From: JALZKA01 sp963753385 | Lineage (GTDB): Bacteria > Actinomycetota > Thermoleophilia > Solirubrobacterales > 70-9 | Assembly: GCA_963753385.1 (NCBI GenBank) | Contig: CAVWCC010000004.1 | Coordinates: forward strand, 225,128 to 289,127 | DNA: 64,000 bases | Direction: 5' to 3' | Part shown: in pieces, positions 25,250-31,997 of the stretch | How the letters are laid out: each line of letters begins with the position of its first letter | Numbering within the stretch: position 1 is the first letter of the stretch | Program-made: the position numbers and the translations under genes | The notes under the pieces: model-generated | What the model was told of the DNA's origin: nothing | Database searches by the model: none | The model's input: the letters and a program-made list of their open reading frames with translations, nothing else

Positions 25250-26101
25250 TCACACACGCGACGAGTCGCCCGTCAGCAGTCGGCGCTCCTCGTCGGCCTC
25301 GAGCCGGACGGCGGCCGCCTGCTCGCTCGAGAGCCCGAGCCAGCGGCCGCCGTCGACGCGCCAGTCCGCGCCCGTCACGTACGAGCCGAGGTCGCTGACA
25401 AGGAAATGGACCGCGCGGGCGATCTCGTCCGGGTCACCGCGCCGGCCGATCGCCGCCTCCCCCCGCGACTGTCTCTTCATCGTCGACATCGGGCCGGGAA
25501 GGATGTTGTTGACGCGAATGTCCTCGAGGGCGTACGCACGCGCGATCCCGTGGGTCATGTGCAGGGCAGCCGCCTTGCTCGTCTCGTAGCCGAGGAGCTC
25601 CTCGATGACCACCATCTGCGCGGCCGTCGAGATGATGTTGACGATGCTCCCGCCCGAGCCCTGATCGAGGAGCCGTCCGATCGTCGCCTGCGTCCACAGC
25701 AATGGCGCCGTGACGTTGACCTCCAGCACGCGATTGAACGTCTCCCTGGTCCAGTCGAGGACCTTGACCATCGGCCACACCGCGGCGTTGTTGACCAGGG
25801 CATCCACCCGTCCGAACGATTCGACCGCGGTGGCGACGGCACGATCGGCCACACTGGGATCGGCGACGTCACCTGCCACACCGGCGACGCGGTGCCCTCG
25901 CCGCCGCAGTTCCTCCAGTCCGGGGCGCAGCGCGTCCTCGTCGTAGTCGTTCACAACGACGGCGGCGCCCGACTCGCTCAGGCGGTTGGCGATCGCGAAG
26001 CCGAGCCCCTCCACCCGGCCGGCGCCGGTGACGATGGCGCTGCGGCCCGTGAGGTCTGCCAGCTCCTGAAGCGGCCTGCCCGCGGTGTCGCTGGGGCTCA
26101 T
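25250..26101 (-). CDS. SDR family oxidoreductase
   Basis: A 283-residue short-chain dehydrogenase. Cofactor motif TGAGRVEGLG (with an unusual two-residue insert), NNAA in place of NNAG, and catalytic YETSK. The IINISTAA-like strand reads IVNIISTAAQM with Ser before the Tyr. The C-terminal segment YVTGADWRVDGGRW is typical, followed by an extra tail of about 30 residues. ATG 26101 has GAGGAG eight bases upstream and replaces the longer in-frame extension, which crosses the divergent promoter. It is divergent from the amidohydrolase pair at 26,186 and shares the operator at 26,137-26,149. Confidence 0.9.
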   Translation of the reverse strand: MSPSDTAGRPLQELADLTGRSAIVTGAGRVEGLGFAIANRLSESGAAVVVNDYDEDALRPGLEELRRRGHRVAGVAGDVADPSVADRAVATAVESFGRVDALVNNAAVWPMVKVLDWTRETFNRVLEVNVTAPLLWTQATIGRLLDQGSGGSIVNIISTAAQMVVIEELLGYETSKAAALHMTHGIARAYALEDIRVNNILPGPMSTMKRQSRGEAAIGRRGDPDEIARAVHFLVSDLGSYVTGADWRVDGGRWLGLSSEQAAAVRLEADEERRLLTGDSSRV

Positions 26102-26136
26102 TTGGATCTCCTCGTCGTTGGCTGGGCGAGCATACA

Positions 26137-26149
26137 AGACATGGCGTCT
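26137..26149. promoter_or_regulatory. AGAC-N5-GTCT operator between divergent SDR and amidohydrolase genes
   Basis: AGACATGGCGTCT is a 13-bp sequence with 4-bp inverted half-sites and a 5-bp centre, in the 84-bp region between divergent genes. The same arrangement is found at 5511-5523 and 11500-11512. It contains the ATG at 26141, which argues that this ATG is not the amidohydrolase start. Confidence 0.5.
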
Positions 26150-26185
26150 AGAATCGAGGCTTACTGTCTGATACTGTCCCGGCTG

Positions 26186-27313
26186 GTGTACCCGGGACCG
26201 GTTTACGACGCCTGTGTCTTCCACGAGTGGGCCTCGGTCGCGTCGCTCGCTCCCTACCTGTCCGAAGGGTGGAACGCCGCGCTGAACCGACCGGACACGT
26301 CCGTGCTGGCGAAGCGGCTCTATCCCGACCCACGCGGCGCAAAGGCGAGCTCGGCGCTGCCGGAGGAAGGGCCCGCCGGCTCGAACGCCGAGCTGCTGTT
26401 GTCGGACCTGTTCGGGAACGGCACGCGCCCCGAGCGGGTCGTCCTCGGCTATGACGACGGACTGTTTGCGACCTCGTATCCGAATCACTACGTCGCTCAG
26501 GCGATCGTCGAGGCCGCGAACGAGTGGACAGTGGCGGAGTGGCTTTCACGGGACGACCGGCTCCATGGGATGGTGCTGGTCACCACCGCCCTGCCGGATG
26601 CAGCGGCTGCCGAGATCCGCCGCCGGGGCGAGCACCCGCAGATGGTCGCGGTCGCGCTCGGGGCCAACGGCCTCAGCCGGCCCTTCGGCCATCCGGTCTA
26701 TCACCCGATCTACGAAGCGGCCGCCGAGCACGACCTTCCCGTCGTCGTGCAGGCCGGCGCCTCGGATGCGTTCGGCGACTCGGTGACCTCGGCCGTGGCC
26801 GGTGGCACGGCGGCGACGACGGCCGAGTTCCGCGCGTTGTCGTGGCAGTCGCATGCGGTGCACCTGTCGAGCATGATCGTCGGCGGGGTCTTCAACCTCT
26901 TCCCCAACCTCAAGCTGGTGCTCGTTGGCGGTGGCGCGACATGGGTCACCGGCCAGCTCCTTCGGCTCGATTACTGGTACCGGATGTCTACGCGCGAGGC
27001 CCGCTGGCTCGACCGGCTGCCCAGCGAGTACTTCGAGGATCACGTGCGCATCGTGACCCACGGCTTGGAAGAGGCCGACCGACCTGAAGTGCTCGAGCAA
27101 GCGCTGACGACCGTCCCCGGGATCGAGCGCGTGCTGCTGTACGGAAGCGGCTACCCCGATGCCGACTGGGACACCCCCGAAGCGATCGGTGCGCGCCTTC
27201 CGAGCTCGTGGCACCCAGCTGTGTTCTTCGAGAACGCCCTCAACACGTTCCGCTGGCCGACCGACGCGGTCGTCGGCTCGGGCGCAGCGAACGAGAAGGG
27301 AGTTGTGCAATGA
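26186..27313 (+). CDS. Degenerate amidohydrolase family 2 protein (probable non-catalytic partner)
   Basis: A 375-residue TIM-barrel protein clearly related to the next gene: NEWTVAEWLSRDDRLHGM matches NDWNIDRWLSHDERLYSG, and PVYHPIYEAAAEHDLPV matches PLYHPIYEAAAEVGLPV. Yet the metal site is lost. The DxH pair reads Cys and Phe (GPVYDACVFH), the barrel His is replaced (VVVQAGAS), and the late Asp-Tyr-Pro-His segment reads GSGYPD. It is therefore probably a pseudoenzyme or a regulatory subunit paired with the active homologue, whose ATG overlaps this stop. GTG 26186 aligns with the homologue's N-terminus and follows a GATACT -10 by 10 bases; ATG 26141 is the alternative. Confidence 0.82.
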   Translation: MYPGPVYDACVFHEWASVASLAPYLSEGWNAALNRPDTSVLAKRLYPDPRGAKASSALPEEGPAGSNAELLLSDLFGNGTRPERVVLGYDDGLFATSYPNHYVAQAIVEAANEWTVAEWLSRDDRLHGMVLVTTALPDAAAAEIRRRGEHPQMVAVALGANGLSRPFGHPVYHPIYEAAAEHDLPVVVQAGASDAFGDSVTSAVAGGTAATTAEFRALSWQSHAVHLSSMIVGGVFNLFPNLKLVLVGGGATWVTGQLLRLDYWYRMSTREARWLDRLPSEYFEDHVRIVTHGLEEADRPEVLEQALTTVPGIERVLLYGSGYPDADWDTPEAIGARLPSSWHPAVFFENALNTFRWPTDAVVGSGAANEKGVVQ

Positions 27314-28443
27314 GCGGCTACCAAGGCCCGATCGTCGACGTCGACATTCACCACCGTCCCGCCTTCGACCGTGACTTCCTGGACTACTTCCCGGAGCGCT
27401 CGCGCGCCTATGCGGAAGCAGCGGTGCGAGCGAAGATCCCGTTTCGCGTGGGTCGCGGGGTCATCGGGCTGGCCGACCAGGCGGGCCGGCGCGCCGACGC
27501 CTTCCCCGAGGACGGCGGCGCGCCGGGTTCGAGCTACGAGCTCTTGCGCCGCCACATCCTCGATGAGTACGGCATCTTCCGCGGTCTGCTGACTCATGAC
27601 GTCGGCGAGTACGCGTCCCACCTGAACCACTACTTCGCGGCGGACCTGTGCAGGGCCGCCAACGACTGGAACATCGACCGCTGGCTCTCGCACGACGAGC
27701 GGCTGTACTCCGGGATCCTCGCTGCGCCATCGCTGCAGGACGAGGCTGTCGCCGAGATCCGCCGGCTCGCCGACCATCCGCGCATGGCCTACGTCGCGCT
27801 CGCCGGCAACCCGCTGCAGCGCCCGTTGGGTGACCCGCTCTACCACCCGATCTACGAGGCAGCCGCCGAGGTCGGGCTGCCGGTCGGCATCCACGTGGCC
27901 AGCACGGAGTTCCCGACGATCGAGGGCCCCGCCGGAACCAAGGCGACGTTGATCGAGAACCTGTCGAACATGGGCGCGCAGGCTGGGCACTACGTGGCGA
28001 GCCTGATCACCCACGGCGTGTTCGAGAAGTTCCGCGACCTGCAGTTCCTGTTCATCGAGTACGGCCTGAGCTGGCTCCCCCCCGTGGTGTGGAGCCTCGA
28101 GCGCGACTACGACCTGCTGCGCCTGGAGTCGCCGTGGGTCAAGAAGCGGCCCACCGAGTACGTCCACGACCACATCCGCCTCTCCACGCAGCCGCTGGAG
28201 GCGGGTCGCCCGGAGGAAGCCAGGCGCCTCATCCAGCTGCTGGAAGGCGTGGACGGCATCGAGGACGTCCTGTGCTTCTCGACCGACTACCCGCATTACT
28301 CGATGGACGACTACGCCTTCATCGCCCGTTCGCTGCCGGCCTCCTGGCACAGCAAGGTGTTCTGCGAGAACGCCTGCGCGTTCTTCGGATGGACCCCCCC
28401 GGTCGACACGACCAGCGCGCCAGAGGTCTCGGTCGGCGTCTGA
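27310..28443 (+). CDS. Amidohydrolase family 2 protein (intact metal site)
   Basis: A 377-residue amidohydrolase-2 TIM barrel with the full metal site: IVDVDIHH at the N-terminus, LPVGIHVAS carrying the barrel His, FIEYGLSWLPPVVW, and STDYPHYSMDD near the C-terminus. Proteins of this type decarboxylate or hydrolyse aromatic and alicyclic carboxylates. Its start overlaps the stop of the degenerate homologue (ATGA), and its stop overlaps the ATG of a Rieske ferredoxin (TGATG), so three products are made together. A complex of the two amidohydrolases is a reasonable inference. The substrate is unknown. Confidence 0.9.
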   Translation: MSGYQGPIVDVDIHHRPAFDRDFLDYFPERSRAYAEAAVRAKIPFRVGRGVIGLADQAGRRADAFPEDGGAPGSSYELLRRHILDEYGIFRGLLTHDVGEYASHLNHYFAADLCRAANDWNIDRWLSHDERLYSGILAAPSLQDEAVAEIRRLADHPRMAYVALAGNPLQRPLGDPLYHPIYEAAAEVGLPVGIHVASTEFPTIEGPAGTKATLIENLSNMGAQAGHYVASLITHGVFEKFRDLQFLFIEYGLSWLPPVVWSLERDYDLLRLESPWVKKRPTEYVHDHIRLSTQPLEAGRPEEARRLIQLLEGVDGIEDVLCFSTDYPHYSMDDYAFIARSLPASWHSKVFCENACAFFGWTPPVDTTSAPEVSVGV

Positions 28444-28838
28444 TGGCATTCGAGAAGGCCTGCCGTCTGAGCGACCTGCAAGAGGGCGTCCCGCTGCCGG
28501 TCACGCTCGGGCGGCGCCGCATCGCGGTCATGCGCTGGCGCGGAGACGTCTACGCGGTTCGCGACTCCTGCGCTCACCAGAACGTGTCCTTCGCGGGTGG
28601 ACGTGTCGAGCCGCACATCGAGGGCACGGGCAAGCCCGGCGAGCTCGTGGCATCGGCGGACGAGCCCGTGCTGGCGTGTCCCTGGCACTCGTTCAAGTAC
28701 GACTTGCGCACCGGCAAGTGCGTGGCCGATCCGCGCTTTCGCGTCCGCACCTACCCGGTGTCGGTCGAGGACGCGATCGTCTACGTTGACGTGAGCGCGC
28801 GCAAGCACCGAAGCCCCGCGCACGCCGGCTCCGCCTAG
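28443..28838 (+). CDS. Rieske [2Fe-2S] ferredoxin-like protein
   Basis: A 131-residue Rieske protein. The cluster ligands are Cys-x-His in DSCAHQN and Cys-x2-His in CPWHSFKYD, separated by a 46-residue insert-containing loop, longer than in simple ferredoxins. The fold opens with a short KACRLSDLQEG strand and closes with FRVRTYPVSVEDAIVYVDV. No catalytic oxygenase domain follows, so it acts as an electron carrier. It is the third gene of the amidohydrolase operon and converges with a second Rieske gene after only 3 bases. Its oxygenase partner is not in the window. Confidence 0.9.
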   Translation: MAFEKACRLSDLQEGVPLPVTLGRRRIAVMRWRGDVYAVRDSCAHQNVSFAGGRVEPHIEGTGKPGELVASADEPVLACPWHSFKYDLRTGKCVADPRFRVRTYPVSVEDAIVYVDVSARKHRSPAHAGSA

Positions 28839-28841
28839 CGG

Positions 28842-29276
28842 CTAGACGTCGATGACGATGTACTCGTCCTCGACGGACACGGGGAACGTCTCGGCTGTGT
28901 AAGGGCCCGGGACGCGCCCGTCGTGGTCCTCGACGAGCTCCTTGCCAGGGGCGACCGACACGTCGTATGCGCGCACGCGATCGTGGTCGGGGTCGTACCA
29001 CGACCGTCCGGTTGCCAGCTCGTACTCCCAACCGTGCCATGGGCACTTCACCAGCTTGCGCCCGGGTTCGAAGTCGTAGCAGCCGGGCTTCGTGGCGCTG
29101 ACCCAGCTCAGCGTCGTACCGGCGGAGAGCGCCGCCCCTTGATGCGGACAGACGTCCTTCAGGGCGTACAACCTGCCGTCCACGTTGAACACCGCGATGT
29201 TGCGTCCGGCGATGACGAAGCGGCGTTGCGTACCCGGAGGCAGTGACTCGACCGGAGCGACGACATGCTTCGCCAT
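28842..29276 (-). CDS. Rieske [2Fe-2S] ferredoxin-like protein
   Basis: A 144-residue Rieske protein with the ligands in VCPHQG and CPWHGWEYE. The loop between them includes a SATKPGCYDFEPGRK insert like that of its convergent neighbour. The C-terminal VSVEDEYIVIDV closes the fold. Start ATG 29276 (AKHVVAPVES) is taken; ATG 29285, three codons earlier, is equally possible. A 16-base palindrome lies 27 bases upstream. Standalone Rieske proteins with this insert often sit beside hydrolases in aromatic or steroid degradation clusters and feed an oxygenase or monooxygenase; no specific partner can be named. Confidence 0.88.
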   Translation of the reverse strand: MAKHVVAPVESLPPGTQRRFVIAGRNIAVFNVDGRLYALKDVCPHQGAALSAGTTLSWVSATKPGCYDFEPGRKLVKCPWHGWEYELATGRSWYDPDHDRVRAYDVSVAPGKELVEDHDGRVPGPYTAETFPVSVEDEYIVIDV

Positions 29277-29302
29277 AGACACCATGATAGCTCGCTTGGC
29301 AC

Positions 29303-29318
29303 GCTGTCGTGCGACAGC
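29303..29318. promoter_or_regulatory. Palindrome GCTGTCG-TG-CGACAGC
   Basis: Seven-base perfect arms around a 2-base centre, in the gap between the CocE-type gene (stop 29345) and the Rieske gene (start 29276), both on the minus strand. It could be an operator for the Rieske gene or a short terminator for the hydrolase. There is no T run, so an operator seems somewhat more likely. Confidence 0.4.
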
Positions 29319-29344
29319 TATGAGCCCTCTGAGCGCGAGCGTTC

Positions 29345-31093
29345 TCAGCTGCGGTCGATGATCGGAAGGACCAGATGCGACGGCTGCTCGCGGTCGTGAT
29401 ACACGCGGTTGACGGCCTGCACGAAGTCCGCCTCGGTCTCGGTCGCGATCGCGCCCCCGGTGTTCGTGTTGCGATCGAACCGCGGGAAGTTCGAGCTCGA
29501 GACCTCGAGCCTGATCCGGTGTCCCGCCTTGAACACGTTCGCCGTCGACTGCAGGTCGATGTGCAACTCGGTGACGCATTCGGGCTCGAGCGACTTGGGC
29601 GCGGAAAGAGAGTCGCGGTAGCGAGCGCGCAGGATCCCGTCGGTGATGATCTCGGCTCGGCCCCCAGGGTGGACGTCGACGAGCTTCCCGGTGAAGTCGG
29701 TGTCGAGCGCCGAGGACGAGGCAAACAGGACGAGCTCGATCGGACCCGTCACCTCGACGTCATGCTCGAGCGGATCGCTCGTGTACACGAGCACGTCGGC
29801 GCGCCGCTCGACCTGCCGCTGGTCCATCGGACCCGCGTTGGCGCCGACGCTGAGGCCGGGAAGAAACGTGGCCCCGCCGCGGGTGGGCACCGGGTCACTG
29901 GGGTCGTACCGATAGACATCGGGGCGCTCGTCGCCGGGGGTAGCGGTCGTGAGCGCGCCGTTGCCCGCAGAGGTGTTCGCACGCCCCTCCGAGTGCAGGT
30001 ACCAGCGCTGCCACACAGTGTCCGGCAGGGGCCAGGCGTCCTCCTCGCGCCACACGTCCGCACCCATCACGAACAGCTTCACCGGCTTCTCGCGCGCGAT
30101 GTCGTTGTCGAGGCCGCGCAGGTGGTGGTCGAACCACCTCAGCTGGTGGCCGGTGATGTCGTAGACGGCGGTGTCGGCCCGCAGGCCGTACGACCGCTCG
30201 GGAAACGCCGAGCCGACGATTCCGTGGGCCCACGGTCCCATCACCAGGTGGGGACGCCGCGATTTCTCACTGCCACCGCGCAGTGCCATGCCGCGGTAGT
30301 TGGCGAGCGTGCCCTTCTGGAAGGGGTCGTACCAGCCTCCCATGTTGAGGGCCGGCGTGGCGATCCGACCGTAGTTCTCCTCGGGCGCGGTCACCCGCCA
30401 GAACTCGTCGTAGCTGGGGTGGGAGAGCCACTCGCGGTAGTAGGGAGCGAGGTCGCCGAGCTCGGGCATGTCGACCAGCGGCATGCGCAGGCACAGCTGA
30501 GGACTTGCGTCCACTGCGTCCGCGATCGAGGCGAAGTCCTCCGAGTTCGCCGTGCCGGCCCGCATCCGGCGAGCCACTTCAGCCAGCGCGAGCACACCCA
30601 ACGTCCAGCTGAGCGCGAAGCCAAGCGCGAACGCCCCGCCCTGGTAGATCCAGCCCTCGTAGGGGCTCGAACCCGTCATGAACGGCGCGATCGCTCGCAG
30701 CGGCTCCGGCTGCTCCATCGCCGCAAGCCACTGCGTGGCACCGTAGTAGGAGGCGCCGATCATCCCGATCTCGCCCGTCGACCAAGGCGCCGCCGCGGCC
30801 CAGGCGATCGTGTCGGCGCCGTCGGGACCCTCGTCGAAGAACGGGTTGAACGCTCCCGCTGAGCGTCCTCTACCGCGCGTGTCCTGGCAGACGACCGCAT
30901 AGCCGCCCTGCACTCCGCGCAGCACGTCGAAGCTCAGGTTGACGACACGGGGGACGTCCTTGCCATACGGCAGGCGCATCACCAGGGTCGGGAACGGCCC
31001 GCCGGCCGCCGGCCGGTACACGTCCGTGGCAAGCTCGACGCCGTCGCGCATCCGCACCGGCACGTCCTTTTCGATCGTCACTCCCACCGCCAA
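29345..31093 (-). CDS. CocE/NonD family hydrolase (X-Pro dipeptidyl-peptidase type)
   Basis: A 582-residue alpha/beta-hydrolase. The N-terminal domain has YRPAAGGPFPTLVMRLPYGK and the Tyr-containing oxyanion-hole region. The nucleophile is Ser115 in GASYYG, and DTRGRGRSAG is the family's typical pre-nucleophile loop. The helical lid follows, and the C-terminal jelly-roll domain ends in RLEVSSSNFPRFDRNTN. These enzymes cleave esters or amides (cocaine esterase, glutaryl-7-ACA acylase). Here an ester formed by the Baeyer-Villiger step is a possible substrate. The protein is intact and has no signal peptide. A GC-rich hairpin separates it from the upstream F420 gene. Confidence 0.92.
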   Translation of the reverse strand: MAVGVTIEKDVPVRMRDGVELATDVYRPAAGGPFPTLVMRLPYGKDVPRVVNLSFDVLRGVQGGYAVVCQDTRGRGRSAGAFNPFFDEGPDGADTIAWAAAAPWSTGEIGMIGASYYGATQWLAAMEQPEPLRAIAPFMTGSSPYEGWIYQGGAFALGFALSWTLGVLALAEVARRMRAGTANSEDFASIADAVDASPQLCLRMPLVDMPELGDLAPYYREWLSHPSYDEFWRVTAPEENYGRIATPALNMGGWYDPFQKGTLANYRGMALRGGSEKSRRPHLVMGPWAHGIVGSAFPERSYGLRADTAVYDITGHQLRWFDHHLRGLDNDIAREKPVKLFVMGADVWREEDAWPLPDTVWQRWYLHSEGRANTSAGNGALTTATPGDERPDVYRYDPSDPVPTRGGATFLPGLSVGANAGPMDQRQVERRADVLVYTSDPLEHDVEVTGPIELVLFASSSALDTDFTGKLVDVHPGGRAEIITDGILRARYRDSLSAPKSLEPECVTELHIDLQSTANVFKAGHRIRLEVSSSNFPRFDRNTNTGGAIATETEADFVQAVNRVYHDREQPSHLVLPIIDRS

Positions 31094-31121
31094 CCGGCTC
31101 CAGCGGTCAGAGACGATCCCG

Positions 31122-31140
31122 TCCGCGGCCCTGCCGCGGA
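31122..31140 (-). terminator. GC-rich hairpin after the F420:NADP oxidoreductase gene
   Basis: TCCGCGGC (31122-31129), a 3-base loop and GCCGCGGA (31133-31140) form a perfect 8-bp stem, 14 bases past the stop of the gene at 31,154 on the minus strand. No T run follows, so intrinsic termination is uncertain, but the position fits a transcription end. Confidence 0.45.
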
Positions 31141-31153
31141 TCAGCCGACCGCT

Positions 31154-31909
31154 TCAGGCCTTGTCGTAGCCTCCGCCGGCGGCACCACGGACAGCCGACT
31201 CGACCAAGCTCCCGAGCCGGTCTGCGGGCACCGGCACGCCGGGCGTCTCGAAGTACCAACGCATGGCCTCCTCCCGGTCCATGCCCTCGGGCATCTCCGG
31301 CAGGTAGAGGTGGACGTACGCGGGGCTGCCGGGTTCGGTGCGCCAACTGTCCCCGAGGCCACCGATGTCCACCGCGTCGTAGCCGACGAGGTCGAGCAGC
31401 TCGACGACCTCCGCCTTGGCGTCCGCGTCGTCGCCGGCGACGGGCAGCGCGCTGCGATCCGGAGCGCCGCGGGGACGGGCCAGGCTCAGCAGATCGGTGA
31501 AGACGATGTTGTTGAACGTCTTGACCACGCGCGACTTGGCGAGGTGTCGCTGGAGAAAGCCGCTGCTGGTCAGGGCGTCGCTGTCCAGCTCGGGGATCTG
31601 CCCGTCCCGGTCGGGGTAGTAGTTGGTGACGTCGATGACGATCTTGCCGCCGAGGGCGTCGACCGGTAGCTGCTCGTAGGCGTGCAGCGGGACGCTCACC
31701 ACCACGAGGTCGGCGGCCTGCGCAGCTTCGGCCGGTGTGGCCGCGCGAGCCCGGTCGCCGAGGTCGGCTACTAGCTCGGCCAGGGTCTCGGGGCCGCGGG
31801 AGTTGCTCACGACGACGTCCAACCCGGCGCCGGCGCAGAGGCGGGCGATCGCGCCGCCGATCTTGCCGCTTCCGATGATTCCAATCAACCGACCCACCGC
31901 CTTATCCAT
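31154..31909 (-). CDS. F420-dependent NADP oxidoreductase-like protein (NADPH:F420 reductase)
   Basis: A 251-residue Rossmann protein of the Fno/NpdG group, which transfers hydride between NADPH and coenzyme F420. The NADP motif IIGSGKIGG is at residues 11-19, followed by VVVSNSRGP, the Ser/Arg pair that binds the 2'-phosphate. DLVVVSVPLHAYE and VIDVTNYYP are family markers. SRVVKTFNNIVFTDLL is the usual substrate-side segment. It could keep F420 reduced for the luciferase-like enzymes at 3,692 and 13,175. It is divergent from the P450 gene with an 88-bp shared promoter region. A close relative acting on another NADP-linked substrate cannot be excluded. Confidence 0.85.
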   Translation of the reverse strand: MDKAVGRLIGIIGSGKIGGAIARLCAGAGLDVVVSNSRGPETLAELVADLGDRARAATPAEAAQAADLVVVSVPLHAYEQLPVDALGGKIVIDVTNYYPDRDGQIPELDSDALTSSGFLQRHLAKSRVVKTFNNIVFTDLLSLARPRGAPDRSALPVAGDDADAKAEVVELLDLVGYDAVDIGGLGDSWRTEPGSPAYVHLYLPEMPEGMDREEAMRWYFETPGVPVPADRLGSLVESAVRGAAGGGYDKA

Positions 31910-31921
31910 TGATCCGACCCT

Positions 31922-31961
31922 CCGCCTATCGATTGTACTGTATGTCGAGTCATGGTATGGT
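31922..31961 (+). promoter_or_regulatory. Promoter of the P450 gene, shared element with the ferredoxin promoter
   Basis: TTGTAC (31933-31938), 17 bases, TATGGT (31956-31961), then GAGGAGAG before the ATG at 31998. The stretch 31922-31946 (CGCCTATCGA...TATGTC) matches the ferredoxin promoter at 22056-22080 in 22 of 25 positions, which suggests co-regulation of P450 and ferredoxin. Confidence 0.65.
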
Positions 31962-31997
31962 CCGCTTGGTCTGTAAGCCGCGTGAGGAGAGAATCTA

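Noticed and set aside
26141..26185. ATG 26141 as the start of the degenerate amidohydrolase
   Set aside because: It lies inside the operator palindrome, and the added residues are not aligned with the homologue; GTG 26186 fits the homologue's N-terminus and a nearby -10 box.
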